From assembly GCF_014836715.1 (NCBI RefSeq), contig NZ_JACSQI010000011.1, positions 1 to 64,000 on the forward strand: a stretch of DNA of 64,000 nt, written 5' to 3'. The notes under the pieces are model-generated. The model was not told the origin of the DNA. It saw nothing but the letters and a program-made list of their open reading frames with translations, and made no database searches. The stretch is from Escherichia whittamii (GTDB lineage Bacteria > Pseudomonadota > Gammaproteobacteria > Enterobacterales > Enterobacteriaceae). Below, one piece after another: positions 62,655 to 64,000 of this stretch. The number at the start of each line of letters is the position of its first letter. Position 1 is the stretch's first letter. The position numbers were made by a program, and so were the translations under genes.

Positions 62655-64000
62655 TTGACCATTACGAAACTTGCATGGCGTGACCTGATTCCTGATACCG
62701 AAAGCTATCAGGAAGTATTCGCACAGCCACATTTGATTGACGAAAACGATCCTTTATTCAGTGACACTCAACCGCGACTGCAATTTGCGCTTGAGCAGTT
62801 ACTGCACGCGCGGGCATCATCCTCTTTTATACTGGCGAAAGCGCCGGAAGAATCCGATTATCTGAATCTTATAGCCGATGCAGCACGCACGCTACAAAGC
62901 GATGCAGGCCAATTGATGGGCGGTCACTATGAGATTTCCGGCCACACCATACGCTTACGGAACGCAGTAAGCGTTGACGATAATTTTGCGACCTTAACCC
63001 AGGTTGTTACAGCTGAGTGGGCTGAAGCCGAACAGCTTTTTGGCTGTCTGCGCCAGTTTAATGGCGACATTACCTTGCAGCCAGGACTGGTACATCAGGC
63101 CAATGGCGGCATTTTGATTATCTCCTTGCGTACACTGCTGGCCCAGCCACTGCTGTGGATGCGTCTGAAGAACATCGTCAACCGGGAACGCTTCGATTGG
63201 GTAGCATTTGATGAGTCGCGCCCTCTCCCCGTCTCTGTACCTTCGATGCCATTGAAGCTGAAAGTCATTCTGGTAGGCGAACGCGATTCATTGGCCGATT
63301 TCCAGGAGATGGAGCCAGAGTTGTCCGAACAAGCTATCTATAGCGAATTTGAAGATACTCTGCAGATAGTCGATGCCGAATCCGTAAGCCAGTGGTGTCG
63401 CTGGGTGACTTTTATCGCCCGACATAACCACTTGCCAGCGCCAGATGCCGACGCCTGGCCGGTACTTATCCGCGAGGCAGTACGCTATACCGGTGAGCAA
63501 GAAACGCTGCCACTTAGTCCGCAGTGGATCCTCCGCCAGTGTAAAGAGGTCGCTTCATTGTGCGAAGGTGATACCTTCTCCGGCGAGCAGCTAAACTTAA
63601 TGCTACAGCAGCGGGAATGGCGCGAAGGTTTCCTCGCCGAGCGCATGCAGGATGAAATCCTTCAGGAGCAGATCCTGATTGAAACCGAAGGTGAACGCAT
63701 CGGTCAGATAAACGCCCTTTCGGTAATCGAGTTTCCGGGCCATCCACGCGCATTTGGCGAGCCTTCGCGCATTAGCTGTGTTGTACACATTGGCGACGGC
63801 GAATTTACCGACATCGAACGGAAAGCGGAACTTGGTGGCAACATTCACGCTAAAGGGATGATGATCATGCAGGCGTTTTTGATGTCGGAACTTCAGCTTG
63901 AGCAACAGATCCCTTTCTCGGCGTCACTCACCTTTGAGCAATCTTACAGTGAAGTGGATGGTGACAGCGCATCAATGGCCGAACTCTGCGCTCTGATCAG
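62655..64000 (+). CDS. ycbZ: YcbZ (LonH), Lon-like ATP-dependent protease homologue, 5' part
   Basis: It opens at TTG with TITKLAWRDLIPDTESYQEV and runs off the right edge; about 448 of some 586 codons are visible. There is no usual Lon AAA module in the visible part: the N-terminal region is a degenerate ATPase-like domain (HQANGGILIISLRTLLAQP, a Walker-B-like stretch). The peptidase region begins near VIEFPGHPRAFGEPSRIS, and DGDSASMAELCALIS holds the likely catalytic Ser. No ribosome site is strong; TTG is chosen by matching K-12. Confidence 0.93.
   Translation, partial: MTITKLAWRDLIPDTESYQEVFAQPHLIDENDPLFSDTQPRLQFALEQLLHARASSSFILAKAPEESDYLNLIADAARTLQSDAGQLMGGHYEISGHTIRLRNAVSVDDNFATLTQVVTAEWAEAEQLFGCLRQFNGDITLQPGLVHQANGGILIISLRTLLAQPLLWMRLKNIVNRERFDWVAFDESRPLPVSVPSMPLKLKVILVGERDSLADFQEMEPELSEQAIYSEFEDTLQIVDAESVSQWCRWVTFIARHNHLPAPDADAWPVLIREAVRYTGEQETLPLSPQWILRQCKEVASLCEGDTFSGEQLNLMLQQREWREGFLAERMQDEILQEQILIETEGERIGQINALSVIEFPGHPRAFGEPSRISCVVHIGDGEFTDIERKAELGGNIHAKGMMIMQAFLMSELQLEQQIPFSASLTFEQSYSEVDGDSASMAELCALI

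Noticed and set aside
62508..62732. Short antisense frame across the ycbZ start
   Set aside because: No ribosome site or homology; it overlaps the matP-ycbZ gap and the ycbZ 5' end.

Overview
The window is chromosomal DNA of Escherichia coli. Protein after protein is near-identical to the E. coli K-12 block from phoH to ycbZ (putPA, wrbA, agp, cbpAM, the tor genes, cspGH, appA, appBC, hyaA-F, serT, rlmI, helD, yccS, sulA, ompA, matP). The strain is not K-12: several accessory loci are swapped, gained or missing. These comparisons rest on remembered K-12 gene order and sequences; no alignment was run.

Layout. 1-1960: AT-rich foreign DNA next to phoH, with a degenerate reading frame, a small acidic protein and a membrane protein of unknown function (resembles an orphan toxin/immunity block). 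2066-9139: phoH with a Pho box, a REP cluster, the efeUOB iron-uptake operon with an intact efeU and a Fur box, putP, and the PutA-regulated putP-putA control region. 9140-16854: putA, rutR, ymdF, wrbA, yccJ, agp; the rutABCDEFG operon expected between rutR and ymdF is absent. 17004-21282: a four-gene accessory cluster (ion-transporter-like permease, LysR regulator, DadA-like FAD oxidoreductase, RidA-like protein) where K-12 has yccE; probably amino-acid catabolism. 21495-29092: cbpAM, REP cluster, torDAC, torR, torT.

29154-33816: about 4.7 kb of prophage remnant between torT and torS, at the phage HK022 attachment site. It has attL/attR core halves, a lambda-like sib/tI hairpin, a P4-type integrase tail, an acyltransferase gene, a broken tailspike, a frameshifted HNH gene, IS6-like and IS911-like fragments, a truncated Ig-like gene and an N-terminally deleted lambda/HK022-type integrase.

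33831-43229: torS, yccM, gnsA, ymcE (frameshifted), cspG-ymcF, cspH, appA, appX, appB, appC. The group 4 capsule operon gfcABCDE-etp-etk that lies between cspH and appA in K-12 is absent, and the two genes now overlap tail to tail. 43364-49326: hydrogenase-1 operon hyaABCDEF and tRNA-Ser serT. 49525-64000: yccA, tusE, yccX, rlmI, hspQ, yccU, yccT, mgsA, helD, yccF, yccS, tfoX, sulA, ompA (variant surface loops), matP and the 5' part of ycbZ.

Functionally the core genes centre on anaerobic and stationary-phase respiration (TMAO reductase, hydrogenase-1, cytochrome bd-II), proline and iron use, stress proteins and chromosome or cell-division control. The points most worth checking are the left-end toxin-like block, the permease/LysR/DadA/RidA cluster, the layered prophage remnant in tor and the two apparent operon losses.
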